Source: an uncultured Clostridium sp. | GTDB lineage: Bacteria > Bacillota > Clostridia > Clostridiales > Clostridiaceae | Reading direction: 5' to 3' | NCBI GenBank assembly: GCA_934746015.1 | Contig: CAKVEW010000011.1 | Span: forward strand, 37,007-101,006 | Length of the DNA stretch: 64,000 nt | Part shown: positions 47,408-56,261 of the stretch, piece by piece | How the letters are laid out: every line of letters starts with the position of its first letter | Numbering within the stretch: the stretch's first letter is position 1 | The notes under the pieces: generated by a model | The model's database searches: none | The model's input: the letters and a program-made list of their open reading frames with translations, nothing else | What the model was told of the DNA's origin: nothing | Program-made: the position numbers and the translations under genes

Positions 47408-49159
47408 CTAAATTTTAAAAATATTTTTCTTGGAATTTATAATTATTTCCTCTGGATATCCTAAGAAGTCCAACAGCTTTATGGCATTACCAGTATTGCA
47501 TATCCCCTCTTTTAATTTGAAGTCAAAGATTAATCCTTCATTTTCATCTATATCTTCGCAAAAATAATATTTTAAATATTTATCGCTACAACTTTCAGCT
47601 AACTCTAAATCATGAGTTGCAACTATAGAAATTGCATTTCTATCCATAATATACTTAAGTATTTCTTTAGAAGCTGATATTCTTTCTATAGGATTAGTTC
47701 CCTTAAATATTTCATCTATTATGCAAAATGCAGGAATATCTTCATCTAATGAGTTCAATATTCTAAGTACAGAATTACATTCTTCTAAATAATAGCTAGT
47801 ACCAGATAAAACGTCATCAGATAAACTTAACGAAGACATTATCCTGAAAAATGAAGCTACATACTTATCAGAAATACTCATTGAAAGGGATTGAGATAAT
47901 AATATATTTGTGGCTAAAGTTCTCATAAAGGTAGATTTACCAGACATATTTGATCCAGTTAATACAACACCTTTTCCTTTTAAGGAAATACTATTGGGAA
48001 CACCATTCTCTAATAGTGGATGAATTACATTTTTAATTATTAAGGTTTTATCTTTATTATCTATAAATTCAGGAATACAGTAATTAGGAATTCTACATCT
48101 ATAAGAAGCTACGGAAATATAAGCTTCTAATTCTCCTATTAAAGCGTATAATTCTATTAAGCTTTGTCTATTATTTTTAATTATATTGATTATTGAGTAA
48201 TAGGAACGAATTTTAGTTAAGAAAAATCCATTTATTGTTTCAATAAATATATCTAATTCACTAGATGTATAAATATATTTTGTCTTGCTATCTATTTTAT
48301 ATAGTGGAGGCAGTAGTTCTTTGATTTTTTCTATATAGTCAGTTAAAGCCTCATTTTCTAATTTTGAAATTTCTTTAGCAGCTCTTATAAAATTTCCTAA
48401 GTACTGTAGAGATGAAAGTTCATATTCAATTTCAGCAGCTGCTCTTGTTGAAATGAACATATATATAACAAAAATACCTAAGAAGGTTGGTATATACTTA
48501 GAACCAAAAATAAAGAAGCAAATTAGAACTATTAATGAAGAAAGAGCAATAATATTAAATAATAATACTTTAGTTTTGCTAACAATGGCATTTGTATTAA
48601 ATAATTTAAATACATCGCCTTTTCTTTGACGGCCGAGGCTAGAGAGAATTTGCTGTAAACTTCCTCTAAGTTCTTTATCATTAATAAAGGTTTCTATTAT
48701 TTTATTTCTTTTAGAAATAGTTTTAGGGTTTAGTTTAGGTGTTCTAAGCAAATAATATAGCATTTGTTCACCAGGATTTGATGAACATATACTTATTTTC
48801 ATTAATAAGTCATCTATGTTTAAATCATAAGCTGTTTGATCATCAATATTATAAAAGTCTTTTTCTTTTAAAATAGAAGGACCATATTCTTTATAAAATT
48901 TATGAATTTTTTCAAAATCAAATTTATTATCGTAAGCTTCTGGCCAAGAATGAATTAGATATTGAATTTCTTTTAGTTTTTTAGATTTATCAAAGAATTT
49001 AGAAGCTATCACTATGAATAAAACAAATAAGGCAATGCCTATTTGATAGGCTCTACCACCAATAGATGGCCCCAATTTAAAGGTGAAGTAGATTATTATT
49101 GCAGCTAAAGAAATAGAAGATAAGGTTATAACTCTATAAAAGAGTAGTTTATTTTTCAT
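47408..49159 (-). CDS. membrane-anchored MutS-family ATPase
   Basis: A 583-aa protein. Residues 1-60 hold two membrane helices, and another hydrophobic pair lies near 190-240. The C-terminal third is the MutS ATPase core: Walker A TGSNMSGKSTFMRT, Walker B FCIIDEIFKGTN and the switch SIVATHDLELAE. The lever/clamp region (about 95-190) contains SSNPGEQMLYYLLRTPKLN as in other short MutS homologues. There is no mismatch-recognition domain. It is unlikely to do classical mismatch repair; the function is unknown. Confidence 0.85.
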   Translation of the reverse strand: MKNKLLFYRVITLSSISLAAIIIYFTFKLGPSIGGRAYQIGIALFVLFIVIASKFFDKSKKLKEIQYLIHSWPEAYDNKFDFEKIHKFYKEYGPSILKEKDFYNIDDQTAYDLNIDDLLMKISICSSNPGEQMLYYLLRTPKLNPKTISKRNKIIETFINDKELRGSLQQILSSLGRQRKGDVFKLFNTNAIVSKTKVLLFNIIALSSLIVLICFFIFGSKYIPTFLGIFVIYMFISTRAAAEIEYELSSLQYLGNFIRAAKEISKLENEALTDYIEKIKELLPPLYKIDSKTKYIYTSSELDIFIETINGFFLTKIRSYYSIINIIKNNRQSLIELYALIGELEAYISVASYRCRIPNYCIPEFIDNKDKTLIIKNVIHPLLENGVPNSISLKGKGVVLTGSNMSGKSTFMRTLATNILLSQSLSMSISDKYVASFFRIMSSLSLSDDVLSGTSYYLEECNSVLRILNSLDEDIPAFCIIDEIFKGTNPIERISASKEILKYIMDRNAISIVATHDLELAESCSDKYLKYYFCEDIDENEGLIFDFKLKEGICNTGNAIKLLDFLGYPEEIIINSKKNIFKI

Positions 49160-49362
49160 GTTATACCTCCAAGGTTAATATAAATTAGTAATTACATTGG
49201 TTTAAATCTAAAGAATAAAATAAGAAATATTGATATATTATTTCTTATTATTTAATTATAACATTTGATTCTATAATTCTATTACAAAGAATAAATTTAT
49301 AGATTTATCCTTAAGAAAGGTATAAAATAAAAGATAGAATTAAAGAAAATGGAGTGAGATAA

Positions 49363-50139
49363 TTGGACAATAAGAATAGGCCAATAGGTTTTTTTGATTC
49401 AGGGGTTGGTGGTTTAAGCGTATTAAGAGAAGCTGTAAAGATAATGCCTAATGAGGATTATATATATTTTGGAGATTCAAAAAATGCACCTTATGGAATG
49501 AAAAGTGTAGATGAAGTTAGAGAATTGACTTTTAAGGCAGTAGAATTATTGCTAAGTAAGGGTGTTAAAGGAGTAGCTATAGCTTGCAATACAGCTACAA
49601 GTGCAGCGGTAGCTGATTTAAGAAAGATATATCCGAACTTACCATTAGTAGGAATAGAACCAGCTTTGAAGCCAGCTGTTGAACTTAATAATGATGGAGA
49701 TATATTAATTATGGCTACAGCTATGACATTGAAGGAAGAAAAGTTTAAGAGGCTAATGGATAGATATAAGGATAGAGCATCTATAATTCCAGTACCATGT
49801 CCAGGACTTGTTGAATTTATAGAAGCTGGAGATTATAAGGGAAAAGCTGTAGAAGAATACCTTTTAGAAAAAATAAATACATATAGAGATGGTAAAATTT
49901 CTTCAATAGTATTAGGGTGTACTCATTATCCATTTATAAAAGAAACATTATCAAAAATTGTTGGAGAAGATGTTAATATTATAGATGGAGGCTTAGGAAC
50001 TGCTAAGGAGCTTAGAAGAAGGCTAAGTGAGAAAAATCTATTATTAGAATCCAATACAGAAGGAAATATTGAAATAATAAATTCTTCTGATAAAAAAGAA
50101 CTATTAGAATTAAGTTACGAATTGCTAAAAATGAATTAA
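49363..50139 (+). CDS. murI: glutamate racemase
   Basis: A 258-aa enzyme starting at TTG 49363 (GGAGTGAG site). It converts L- to D-glutamate for peptidoglycan. The two catalytic cysteines are in [10 protein letters not shown] and [10 protein letters not shown], with the N-terminal [12 protein letters not shown] and [11 protein letters not shown] loops typical of MurI. It is followed by the AACTCC/GGAGTT hairpin terminator. It appears to be monocistronic. Confidence 0.96.
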   Translation: MDNKNRPIGFFDSGVGGLSVLREAVKIMPNEDYIYFGDSKNAPYGMKSVDEVRELTFKAVELLLSKGVKGVAIACNTATSAAVADLRKIYPNLPLVGIEPALKPAVELNNDGDILIMATAMTLKEEKFKRLMDRYKDRASIIPVPCPGLVEFIEAGDYKGKAVEEYLLEKINTYRDGKISSIVLGCTHYPFIKETLSKIVGEDVNIIDGGLGTAKELRRRLSEKNLLLESNTEGNIEIINSSDKKELLELSYELLKMN

Positions 50140-50145
50140 TTATTT

Positions 50146-50175
50146 AAAACTCCGTAAGGAGTTTTTGTTTTTTTA
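50146..50175 (+). terminator. intrinsic terminator of murI
   Basis: AAAACTCC (50146-50153) with GGAGTTTT (50158-50165), a 4-nt loop and a T run. Confidence 0.85.
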
Positions 50176-50202
50176 ATAAACATAAAAAATATTGTTAAAA
50201 TG

Positions 50203-50231
50203 TTGACAAAAACTCGGAGAGTTGATATATT
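50203..50231 (+). promoter_or_regulatory. promoter with palindrome in the spacer, STAS-like gene
   Basis: TTGACA (50203-50208) and TATATT (50226-50231), spacer 17. The spacer holds the dyad AACTC-GGA-GAGTT (50211-50223), which suggests a repressor site. Confidence 0.65.
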
Positions 50232-50292
50232 ATAGTAAAGAGAATATTCAGAAAATTCAAATAGAGAAAAAGTTTTTTTGGGGGGAAGATTT

Positions 50293-50562
50293 ATGGAAAT
50301 TAAGGTAAAAGAAGTATTAGGTGAAGATATAACTATAGAAGATGCTATATTATTAAGAGAAATGATTAGAAATAGTCTTAATATCGGAGTGCTATTAGAT
50401 TTTGAAGGATTTAAAAGAATTCCAACAACATTTTTAAATGTGCTATTTGGAGACCTTATTAATAGCTTTGGTAGAGACTTCATTTTTAAACAAATTGATG
50501 TTAAAAATTTATCAAACTATACTGATTATTCAAGAGTTGTTTTAGGGACTACATTTAAATAA
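50293..50562 (+). CDS. STAS-like (DUF4325) domain protein
   Basis: An 89-aa protein counted from the ATG at 50293 behind GGGGGG; a TTG at 50278 is inside that run. The sequence matches the DUF4325 STAS-like fold: IEDAILLREMIRNS, then GVLLDFEGFKRIPTTFLNVLFGDL, then an ending VKNLSNYTDYSRVVLG. Such proteins are often regulatory partners of GHKL ATPases or occur alone as small signalling switches. There is no partner kinase next to it. The gene has its own promoter with an internal dyad and its own terminator. Confidence 0.8.
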   Translation: MEIKVKEVLGEDITIEDAILLREMIRNSLNIGVLLDFEGFKRIPTTFLNVLFGDLINSFGRDFIFKQIDVKNLSNYTDYSRVVLGTTFK

Positions 50563-50592
50563 TATAATAAAAAGAATTAATTATTAAAAACT

Positions 50593-50634
50593 ATAAGAAG
50601 GGGTTGTATTAATGCAATCCCTTCTTATCTTTTG
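50593..50634 (+). terminator. intrinsic terminator of the STAS-like gene
   Basis: A 14-bp stem, ATAAGAAGGGGTTG (50593-50606) with CAATCCCTTCTTAT (50615-50628), one wobble and an 8-nt loop, then CTTTTGGG. Confidence 0.8.
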
Positions 50635-50820
50635 GGTTAGTTATATTTATATTCAGATGAGATTATAGCTTAATTTTGTGTTGTTTTTACTTTTAAATAA
50701 TATATAATTACTATAAGAGATAAATATAAAAGTTCTTACCTAAAGATTATCCTTTAGAGGAATTTATAATGATGAAAGTGTAAATAATAAGTAAGGATTT
50801 ACATTGAAAGGAGATTTTAT

Positions 50821-51345
50821 ATGAAAAACCCAATAGTAACTATAAATATGGAAAATGGAGGAGTTATTAAAGCAGAATTATATCCAGAAATAGCTCCTAA
50901 TACAGTTAGAAATTTTATAAGCTTAATAAATAAAGGATTTTATGATGGGGTTGTATTCCATAGAGTAATACCTGGATTTATGATTCAAGGTGGTTGCCCA
51001 GATGGTAATGGAATGGGTGGCCCAGGATATAGCATTAAGGGTGAATTCAGCAGAAATGGATTCAAAAATGATTTAAAACATTCAAGAGGTGTTTTATCTA
51101 TGGCGAGAACTATGGTTCATGATTCAGCTGGAAGCCAATTTTTTGTGATGGTGGCAGATGCCCCACATTTAGATAACCAATATGCTGCTTTTGGTAAGGT
51201 TATAGAAGGAATGGAAGTTGCTGATGATATAGTAAAGGCTAAGAGAGATTATAATGATAAGCCACTTGAAGATCAAAAAATGGTTAAAGTAACTGTTGAT
51301 ACTTTTGGTGAAACTTATGAAGAACCAGAAAAAGTAGGAAGATAA
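50821..51345 (+). CDS. peptidyl-prolyl cis-trans isomerase, cyclophilin type
   Basis: A 174-aa single-domain cyclophilin. It has the core motifs FHRVIPGFMIQGG, the catalytic Arg there, ARTMVHDSAGSQFFVMVADAPHLD and YAAFGKVIEGMEVAD. It lacks a signal peptide, so it acts in the cytoplasm in protein folding. The ATG follows GGAG. The DUF3783 gene starts 25 nt downstream, so co-transcription is likely. Confidence 0.96.
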   Translation: MKNPIVTINMENGGVIKAELYPEIAPNTVRNFISLINKGFYDGVVFHRVIPGFMIQGGCPDGNGMGGPGYSIKGEFSRNGFKNDLKHSRGVLSMARTMVHDSAGSQFFVMVADAPHLDNQYAAFGKVIEGMEVADDIVKAKRDYNDKPLEDQKMVKVTVDTFGETYEEPEKVGR

Positions 51346-51370
51346 CATAAAAGGGGGAATAGAGAGGGAT

Positions 51371-51739
51371 ATGCTTAGTAATAATAAATGCATATTAGTT
51401 CATAATATACCAGAAGAGGAACTTAGGGAATTAAGAAATGATGGCTTTAATGTAGTAGAAGTATCAAGAGAAATGACTGAGATGACTGTTTCTGATATTT
51501 TAAATGGACTAAGATTTGAAACTGTTAATGCAAATTTACAAAAGGAAACTGTTATCTTATTTAATGGATTCTCAGATGAAGAAATTAAATTAGCTATAAC
51601 AGCAATTAGAAAGAGATTTAAAGAAGGAATATTTGCAGCAGTTACACCTACTTCAATTGAATGGAAGTTTGGCTATTTAGTTGAGCATTTAATTGAAGAA
51701 AAGGAGTGGTATTTAAGAAGTCAGAAGGGAAGAGCTTAA
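51371..51739 (+). CDS. DUF3783 domain protein
   Basis: A 122-aa cytoplasmic protein of the DUF3783 family, recognised from ETVILFNGFSDEEIKLAITAIRK and the block IFAAVTPTSIEWKFGYLVEHLIEEKE. The function of the family is unknown. The fold predicts alternating strands and helices. The stop is immediately followed by the GTG of the XRE/S24-like gene with no gap, so the two are translationally coupled. Confidence 0.75.
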   Translation: MLSNNKCILVHNIPEEELRELRNDGFNVVEVSREMTEMTVSDILNGLRFETVNANLQKETVILFNGFSDEEIKLAITAIRKRFKEGIFAAVTPTSIEWKFGYLVEHLIEEKEWYLRSQKGRA

Positions 51740-52426
51740 GTGAGTAGAGTTGGCGATAAGATAAAGGAAGCTAGAATAAAAAATGGATTAAGTCAAAAGG
51801 CTTTAGCTAAAAAGCTAGGAGTGGCAGAAAAATTTATTAATGAAGTTGAAATGGGAAGAAGAATAGCTCAAGAATCTTTTATAGATAAGGCATCAAAAAT
51901 ACTAAAAGCTGATTTTAATGATGTTAGCATGGTAGTAACAGATGAAGCCTTATTAGAAGAAAGAAAAGCGATGAAGGAGTTAAAGACTAGTTTTTCTGAG
52001 AAGAAGAATACTTCAAAGCAAGAGGAAGTTTGGACAAATGCCTTTTCATCTGTATTAAAAAATGTTCCTATATTCGATTATACTTTAAAGAATAGCAATG
52101 GATATAGGGAGCTACCAATTCACTCAAATAAAGTTGAAGGCTTTAATCAAGATAAAGTTTTATATTTAGAAATTCAAGACGATGAAATGTCTGGATTTAG
52201 AATGTTAAAAGGGGATTTAGCCTTTGCAAGTATAGTTAAAGAGCCAAGTAATAATGGTATTTTTTTAGTTGATTACAAGGGGAAAAGAGCTATAAGGCAA
52301 ATAAAATTATTAGGAAATTCTAAAGTTTTATTAGTTAGTAATGGTGGAAGTCTTTTAACAGAAACTATGAATTTAAATGAAATTTCTGTAGTAGCTAAGC
52401 TAGAGAGATTAGAAATAAAATTATAA
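51740..52426 (+). CDS. XRE-type regulator with degenerate S24 (LexA/CI-like) domain
   Basis: A 228-aa protein starting at GTG directly after the upstream stop. Residues 5-65 are an XRE helix-turn-helix (IKEARIKNGLSQKALAKKLGVAEKFINEVEMGR). Residues of about 105-225 have the S24 beta fold of LexA/CI C-terminal domains, but the catalytic site reads DDEMSGFRMLKGDLAF, where active LexA proteins have DSM, so the serine is missing. Autocleavage is therefore not expected; the domain may serve as a dimer or ligand module. It ends with a strong terminator before the csp gene. Confidence 0.78.
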   Translation: MSRVGDKIKEARIKNGLSQKALAKKLGVAEKFINEVEMGRRIAQESFIDKASKILKADFNDVSMVVTDEALLEERKAMKELKTSFSEKKNTSKQEEVWTNAFSSVLKNVPIFDYTLKNSNGYRELPIHSNKVEGFNQDKVLYLEIQDDEMSGFRMLKGDLAFASIVKEPSNNGIFLVDYKGKRAIRQIKLLGNSKVLLVSNGGSLLTETMNLNEISVVAKLERLEIKL

Positions 52427-52435
52427 TATAACTAT

Positions 52436-52481
52436 AAAAAGGTTATTATGAGAAGAATCTCATAATAACCTTTTTTATTTT
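52436..52481 (+). terminator. intrinsic terminator of the cyclophilin-XRE operon
   Basis: A 13-bp stem, GGTTATTATGAGA (52441-52453) with TCTCATAATAACC (52458-52470), extended by an A5/T5 pair, then a T run. Confidence 0.9.
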
Positions 52482-52490
52482 TAGAATATC

Positions 52491-52516
52491 ACATCAATTT
52501 AAGTAGTCATATATTA
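52491..52516 (+). promoter_or_regulatory. sigma-K-like promoter of the csp gene
   Basis: CATATATTA (52508-52516) fits the sigma-K -10 form CATAnnnTA, with AC at 52491-52492 as -35. The same -10 element occurs before sleC. This is consistent with late mother-cell expression during sporulation. Confidence 0.45.
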
Positions 52517-52535
52517 GTATAAATAACTTTTTGAG

Positions 52536-55500
52536 GTGATAGTAATAGAAAATATAAATTCAAATAAGATAAATTCAGGACTTGGACTAGTTCAAAATAT
52601 ATCTAAAAGTCTACTTGGTAAGCTTGGAATAAGTGGTGGGTTAGGTAAGGAAGAAAATAATATAGAAGTTACTATTATATCAGGAGATACTCCAGAAAAT
52701 ATAAGGACTGCAGTAGAGAATATTGGAGGGAGCTATTATGATTTAGGCTATGGATTTGGTTTAGTAACAATTTCAATAGAAAATGTAATAAAACTAGCTA
52801 ATATTCCATCTATTAGATATATTGAATTACCAAAGCAATTATATACTACAGATTCTGGTAGCAATAGAGCTGCCTGTGTGCCAGTAGCTAGAAGTAAATA
52901 TGGTATTGAGGGGGAAGGAGTTTTAGTTGGATTTATAGATACTGGAATAGATTATACTCATCCTGCCTTTAGAAATAGTGATGGAACCACTAGAATAGAT
53001 TATATTTACGACTTAAGTGAAAGTGGAAAAGCATATAACAGGGATGATATAAATAATGCATTAAAGAGTCAGGATCCATATTCTATTGTTACCTCTATTG
53101 ATACTGTGGGCCATGGAACTCATGTAGCAGGTATAGCATGTGCAGGAGGAAATATAAATTCTGAGTATTATGGTGTAGCTCCTAAAAGTTCAATAGCCAT
53201 GGTTAAATGTACAAGGGGGAATTTTGCACTAAGTAGCAATATTATGAAAGGACTAAAGTTTTTAATAGAAGCAGGTAAATATTTAAATAAGCCTTTAGTA
53301 GTTAATATTAGCCTTAGCACTAATGATGGGGCTCATAATGGTACAAGTCTTTTAGAACAATATATTTCAACTATATCCACATTAGAAAGAGTTACCATAG
53401 TAATAGCAGCTGGAAATGAAGGAGATTCAGCACATCATATAGGTGGAACTTTAAAAGGGCAAAATAGAATATCTATAAATGTTGCAGCAGATGAACCAGG
53501 AATAATATTGAATTTATATAAGCCTGTTTTATCTGACATATCTATTAGAATAATTAGTCCTACAGCAGCAACTAGTGGGGATGTAGTTGTTCGAGAAGGG
53601 TATTATGAAGGGACAATAGGAACAGATAGATACCAAATTTACTATTCAGGACCAAAACCCTTTGACATAATTGGAGAAATTACAGTAGCTATATTAGCAA
53701 GTGGACAATATATCTTATCGGGGCAATGGGAGATTAGAATTAATTTATTAAATGGGTATAGTGGAATTTATGATATGTGGTTGCCAATTAGGGAAGGACT
53801 TAATGTTAATACTAAGTTTTTACAACCTACAGTTTTAAACACTTTAGGGATACCAGCTACAGTAACTAATGTTATAGCCGTTGGAAGTTATAATTACTTA
53901 ACAGGTAATATTTCTCCTTTTAGTGGAAGAGGAAGAAAAACCATTTATCAGCCTATTAGGCCAGATTTAGTTGCTCCAGGGGAAGGTATAATGTCAGCTA
54001 TTCCCAATAGAAGTTTTGATTCTAAGAGTGGTACATCTATGGCAACTCCTCATGTTTCTGGAATAGCTGCCTTAATGATGGAATGGGGAATATTAAAACA
54101 AAATGATCCATATCTTTATGGAGAGAGACTTAAATATTTCTTGGTAGTATCGGCTAATAGAAGTAGAACAGAAATAACATATCCTGATCCAAGCTGGGGA
54201 TATGGTGAAGTTTGCCTTAGTTCAGCAATTGAAAGGATAATTGAAAATATAGGAGTTATTACGAATAAGAGAGGTGGTGAAGTTGAAACTATAATGAAGA
54301 ATGAAAAAAGGGGAATTGAGTTGAATAATAACTTAAATGAATATAAAACAAGAAAAAATAATAAAGGTATCTACGATTTTATTGATAGAATTGAGCAAAA
54401 TGTAAATGAAGATGAAAAAGAAGTAATAGGAATTCTTATTGAATATAATTCCTTGGAAGAAGTGAAAAAAATAAATGAGCTTCCAGGAGCTTCAGTTGCT
54501 ATATTAGATGCTAACTATGCAATAGTATTTATACCATATGATAGGATTTCGGAAATTGTTCCATATATAAAAGATATAGCGTCTTTAGAAATTCCAGCAA
54601 TTTATACTTTAGAACAAATTTCACCAGTAGATGCCAGTGGAGCTCCTTTGTTTCATAATAATCCTTATCTTCAATTAAATGGGAGAGGGGTTGTTGTTGG
54701 AATTATTGATACAGGTATAGACTATTTAAATAGAGAATTTATGAATGAGGATGATACAACAAGAATTCTAAGAATATGGGATCAAAGCTTAGAAGGAAAT
54801 CAAGATATATATGGAGTGAAAGTAGGGATAGAGTATAAGGAAGATGATATAAATAGAGCTATACAAGAAAATAAAAATGGGGGGGATCCTTATTCTATAG
54901 TGAAGAGTAGGGATACTATAGGTCATGGAACTTCTGTTGCAAGTATATCTGGAGCCAGAGGGTATAACCCTGAAGTTAAAGGAGCAGCACCAAATTGTGA
55001 CTTCGCAGTAGTTAAGTTAAAGGAAGCTGCTAGGATTTTACAGAAACAAGCTGGAATTAGCAGTATTAAAGAGGGAAGATATACAGGTATAGAAATAATT
55101 TTAGGAATTAGATATTTATCAAGGTTAGCAAGTGATATTAATAAACCAATGATAATTTGTATTCCACTAGGAACTAATACAGGAGCACATGATGGTACTA
55201 GTGAAGTTGAAGGATCCATTGAGGCTGTAAGTAATCAAGTTGGAGTTCTTTGTGTTACGGGCACAGGAAATGAAGGCGATACAGATACACATACTGAAGG
55301 CAGATTTACACAGTCTGGAGAAATTAAGAATATAGAAATTAAAATTGGTAAAGGGCAAAAGGATATAAATTTTCAAATATATATACAACAGCCGGATAGA
55401 GTATCCTTAGGCATAGTATCACCATCAGGTGAAGTAATAGAAAAAATACCAGCAAGACTAAATAAAGTAGAAAATGTGAATTTCGTTTATGAGGGTACTA

Positions 55501-56186
55501 AAATGAGAATTTCTTATTTTTACCCAGATCCAATTACTGGAGCTGAAATAATAAGTATTGAAGCCAGAGGATTAAGAGAAGGTATATGGCAATTTAGATT
55601 ATATGGAGATTACATCGTTGATGGAAGATATTGGAGCTGGTTACCACAAAGAAGTTTATTAGATGAAGAAACCAAGTTTCTAAGCCCAAGCCAATATACA
55701 ACATTAACTATACCAGGAACAGCAAGAAGGGCTGTGGTAGTAGCTTTTTACAATCAAAATAATAATGCAACAGTTGGAGAATCAGGACGAGGATTTACTA
55801 GAGATGGTAGAGTAAAACCAGATTTTGCAGCAGGAGGTATAAATGCTATAGTGACTACTCCTGGAGGAGGGACCAAAACAATTAGTGGCTCTTCAGTAGC
55901 GACAGCTGTTACAGCTGGATGTTGTGCACTTATAATACAATGGGGAGTTGTAGAAGGTAATGACAAAAATTTATATCCTATTGAAATTAGAAGTTATTTG
56001 ATAAGAGGAACTACCATGAGAGTTGGGGATAAATATCCCAATGAGCAATGGGGATATGGGACTTTAAATATGAAAGGCATTTTTGATTCAATAAGAGAAA
56101 ATCTATCTGGAGGAGTTGAGAGCACAAGGGATGATGAAGAGTATAATATTGGAGAGTTATTCATAAGAAAACCTGAATATATGTAG
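52536..56186 (+). CDS. fused Csp-type germination subtilase (two subtilisin domains)
   Basis: A protein of about 1216 aa with two S8 subtilisin-like domains in tandem. Domain 1 (about 115-570) has the triad D135 in GFIDTGID, H193 in GHGTHVAG and S501 in GTSMATPH. A prodomain-like segment precedes it. Domain 2 (about 690-1200) has D725, H797 in GHGTSVAS and S1120 in GSSVATA; oxyanion Asn (GNEGD) is present in both. Csp proteases process pro-SleC to the cortex-lytic form in germinating clostridial spores, and sleC is the next gene. In C. difficile CspBA the CspA part is dead; here both halves look catalytic. The GTG start at 52536 lies inside the AGGTGAT site, so the true start is uncertain. 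Confidence 0.9.
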   Translation: MIVIENINSNKINSGLGLVQNISKSLLGKLGISGGLGKEENNIEVTIISGDTPENIRTAVENIGGSYYDLGYGFGLVTISIENVIKLANIPSIRYIELPKQLYTTDSGSNRAACVPVARSKYGIEGEGVLVGFIDTGIDYTHPAFRNSDGTTRIDYIYDLSESGKAYNRDDINNALKSQDPYSIVTSIDTVGHGTHVAGIACAGGNINSEYYGVAPKSSIAMVKCTRGNFALSSNIMKGLKFLIEAGKYLNKPLVVNISLSTNDGAHNGTSLLEQYISTISTLERVTIVIAAGNEGDSAHHIGGTLKGQNRISINVAADEPGIILNLYKPVLSDISIRIISPTAATSGDVVVREGYYEGTIGTDRYQIYYSGPKPFDIIGEITVAILASGQYILSGQWEIRINLLNGYSGIYDMWLPIREGLNVNTKFLQPTVLNTLGIPATVTNVIAVGSYNYLTGNISPFSGRGRKTIYQPIRPDLVAPGEGIMSAIPNRSFDSKSGTSMATPHVSGIAALMMEWGILKQNDPYLYGERLKYFLVVSANRSRTEITYPDPSWGYGEVCLSSAIERIIENIGVITNKRGGEVETIMKNEKRGIELNNNLNEYKTRKNNKGIYDFIDRIEQNVNEDEKEVIGILIEYNSLEEVKKINELPGASVAILDANYAIVFIPYDRISEIVPYIKDIASLEIPAIYTLEQISPVDASGAPLFHNNPYLQLNGRGVVVGIIDTGIDYLNREFMNEDDTTRILRIWDQSLEGNQDIYGVKVGIEYKEDDINRAIQENKNGGDPYSIVKSRDTIGHGTSVASISGARGYNPEVKGAAPNCDFAVVKLKEAARILQKQAGISSIKEGRYTGIEIILGIRYLSRLASDINKPMIICIPLGTNTGAHDGTSEVEGSIEAVSNQVGVLCVTGTGNEGDTDTHTEGRFTQSGEIKNIEIKIGKGQKDINFQIYIQQPDRVSLGIVSPSGEVIEKIPARLNKVENVNFVYEGTKMRISYFYPDPITGAEIISIEARGLREGIWQFRLYGDYIVDGRYWSWLPQRSLLDEETKFLSPSQYTTLTIPGTARRAVVVAFYNQNNNATVGESGRGFTRDGRVKPDFAAGGINAIVTTPGGGTKTISGSSVATAVTAGCCALIIQWGVVEGNDKNLYPIEIRSYLIRGTTMRVGDKYPNEQWGYGTLNMKGIFDSIRENLSGGVESTRDDEEYNIGELFIRKPEYM

Positions 56187-56204
56187 TTAATTTATTTAAA
56201 AAGA

Positions 56205-56231
56205 ACAAAATTTTAACTAAGGCATATATTA
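56205..56231 (+). promoter_or_regulatory. sigma-K-like promoter of sleC
   Basis: The -10 CATATATTA (56223-56231) is identical to the csp one, with AC (56205-56206) 16 nt before it, fitting the sigma-K layout. Confidence 0.5.
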
Positions 56232-56261
56232 ATTAAAGGAGAAATAATAAAGGAGTAATAT

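Noticed and set aside
54923..55219. Minus-strand open frame inside the csp gene
   Set aside because: Antisense shadow of the second subtilase domain, which has all catalytic residues.
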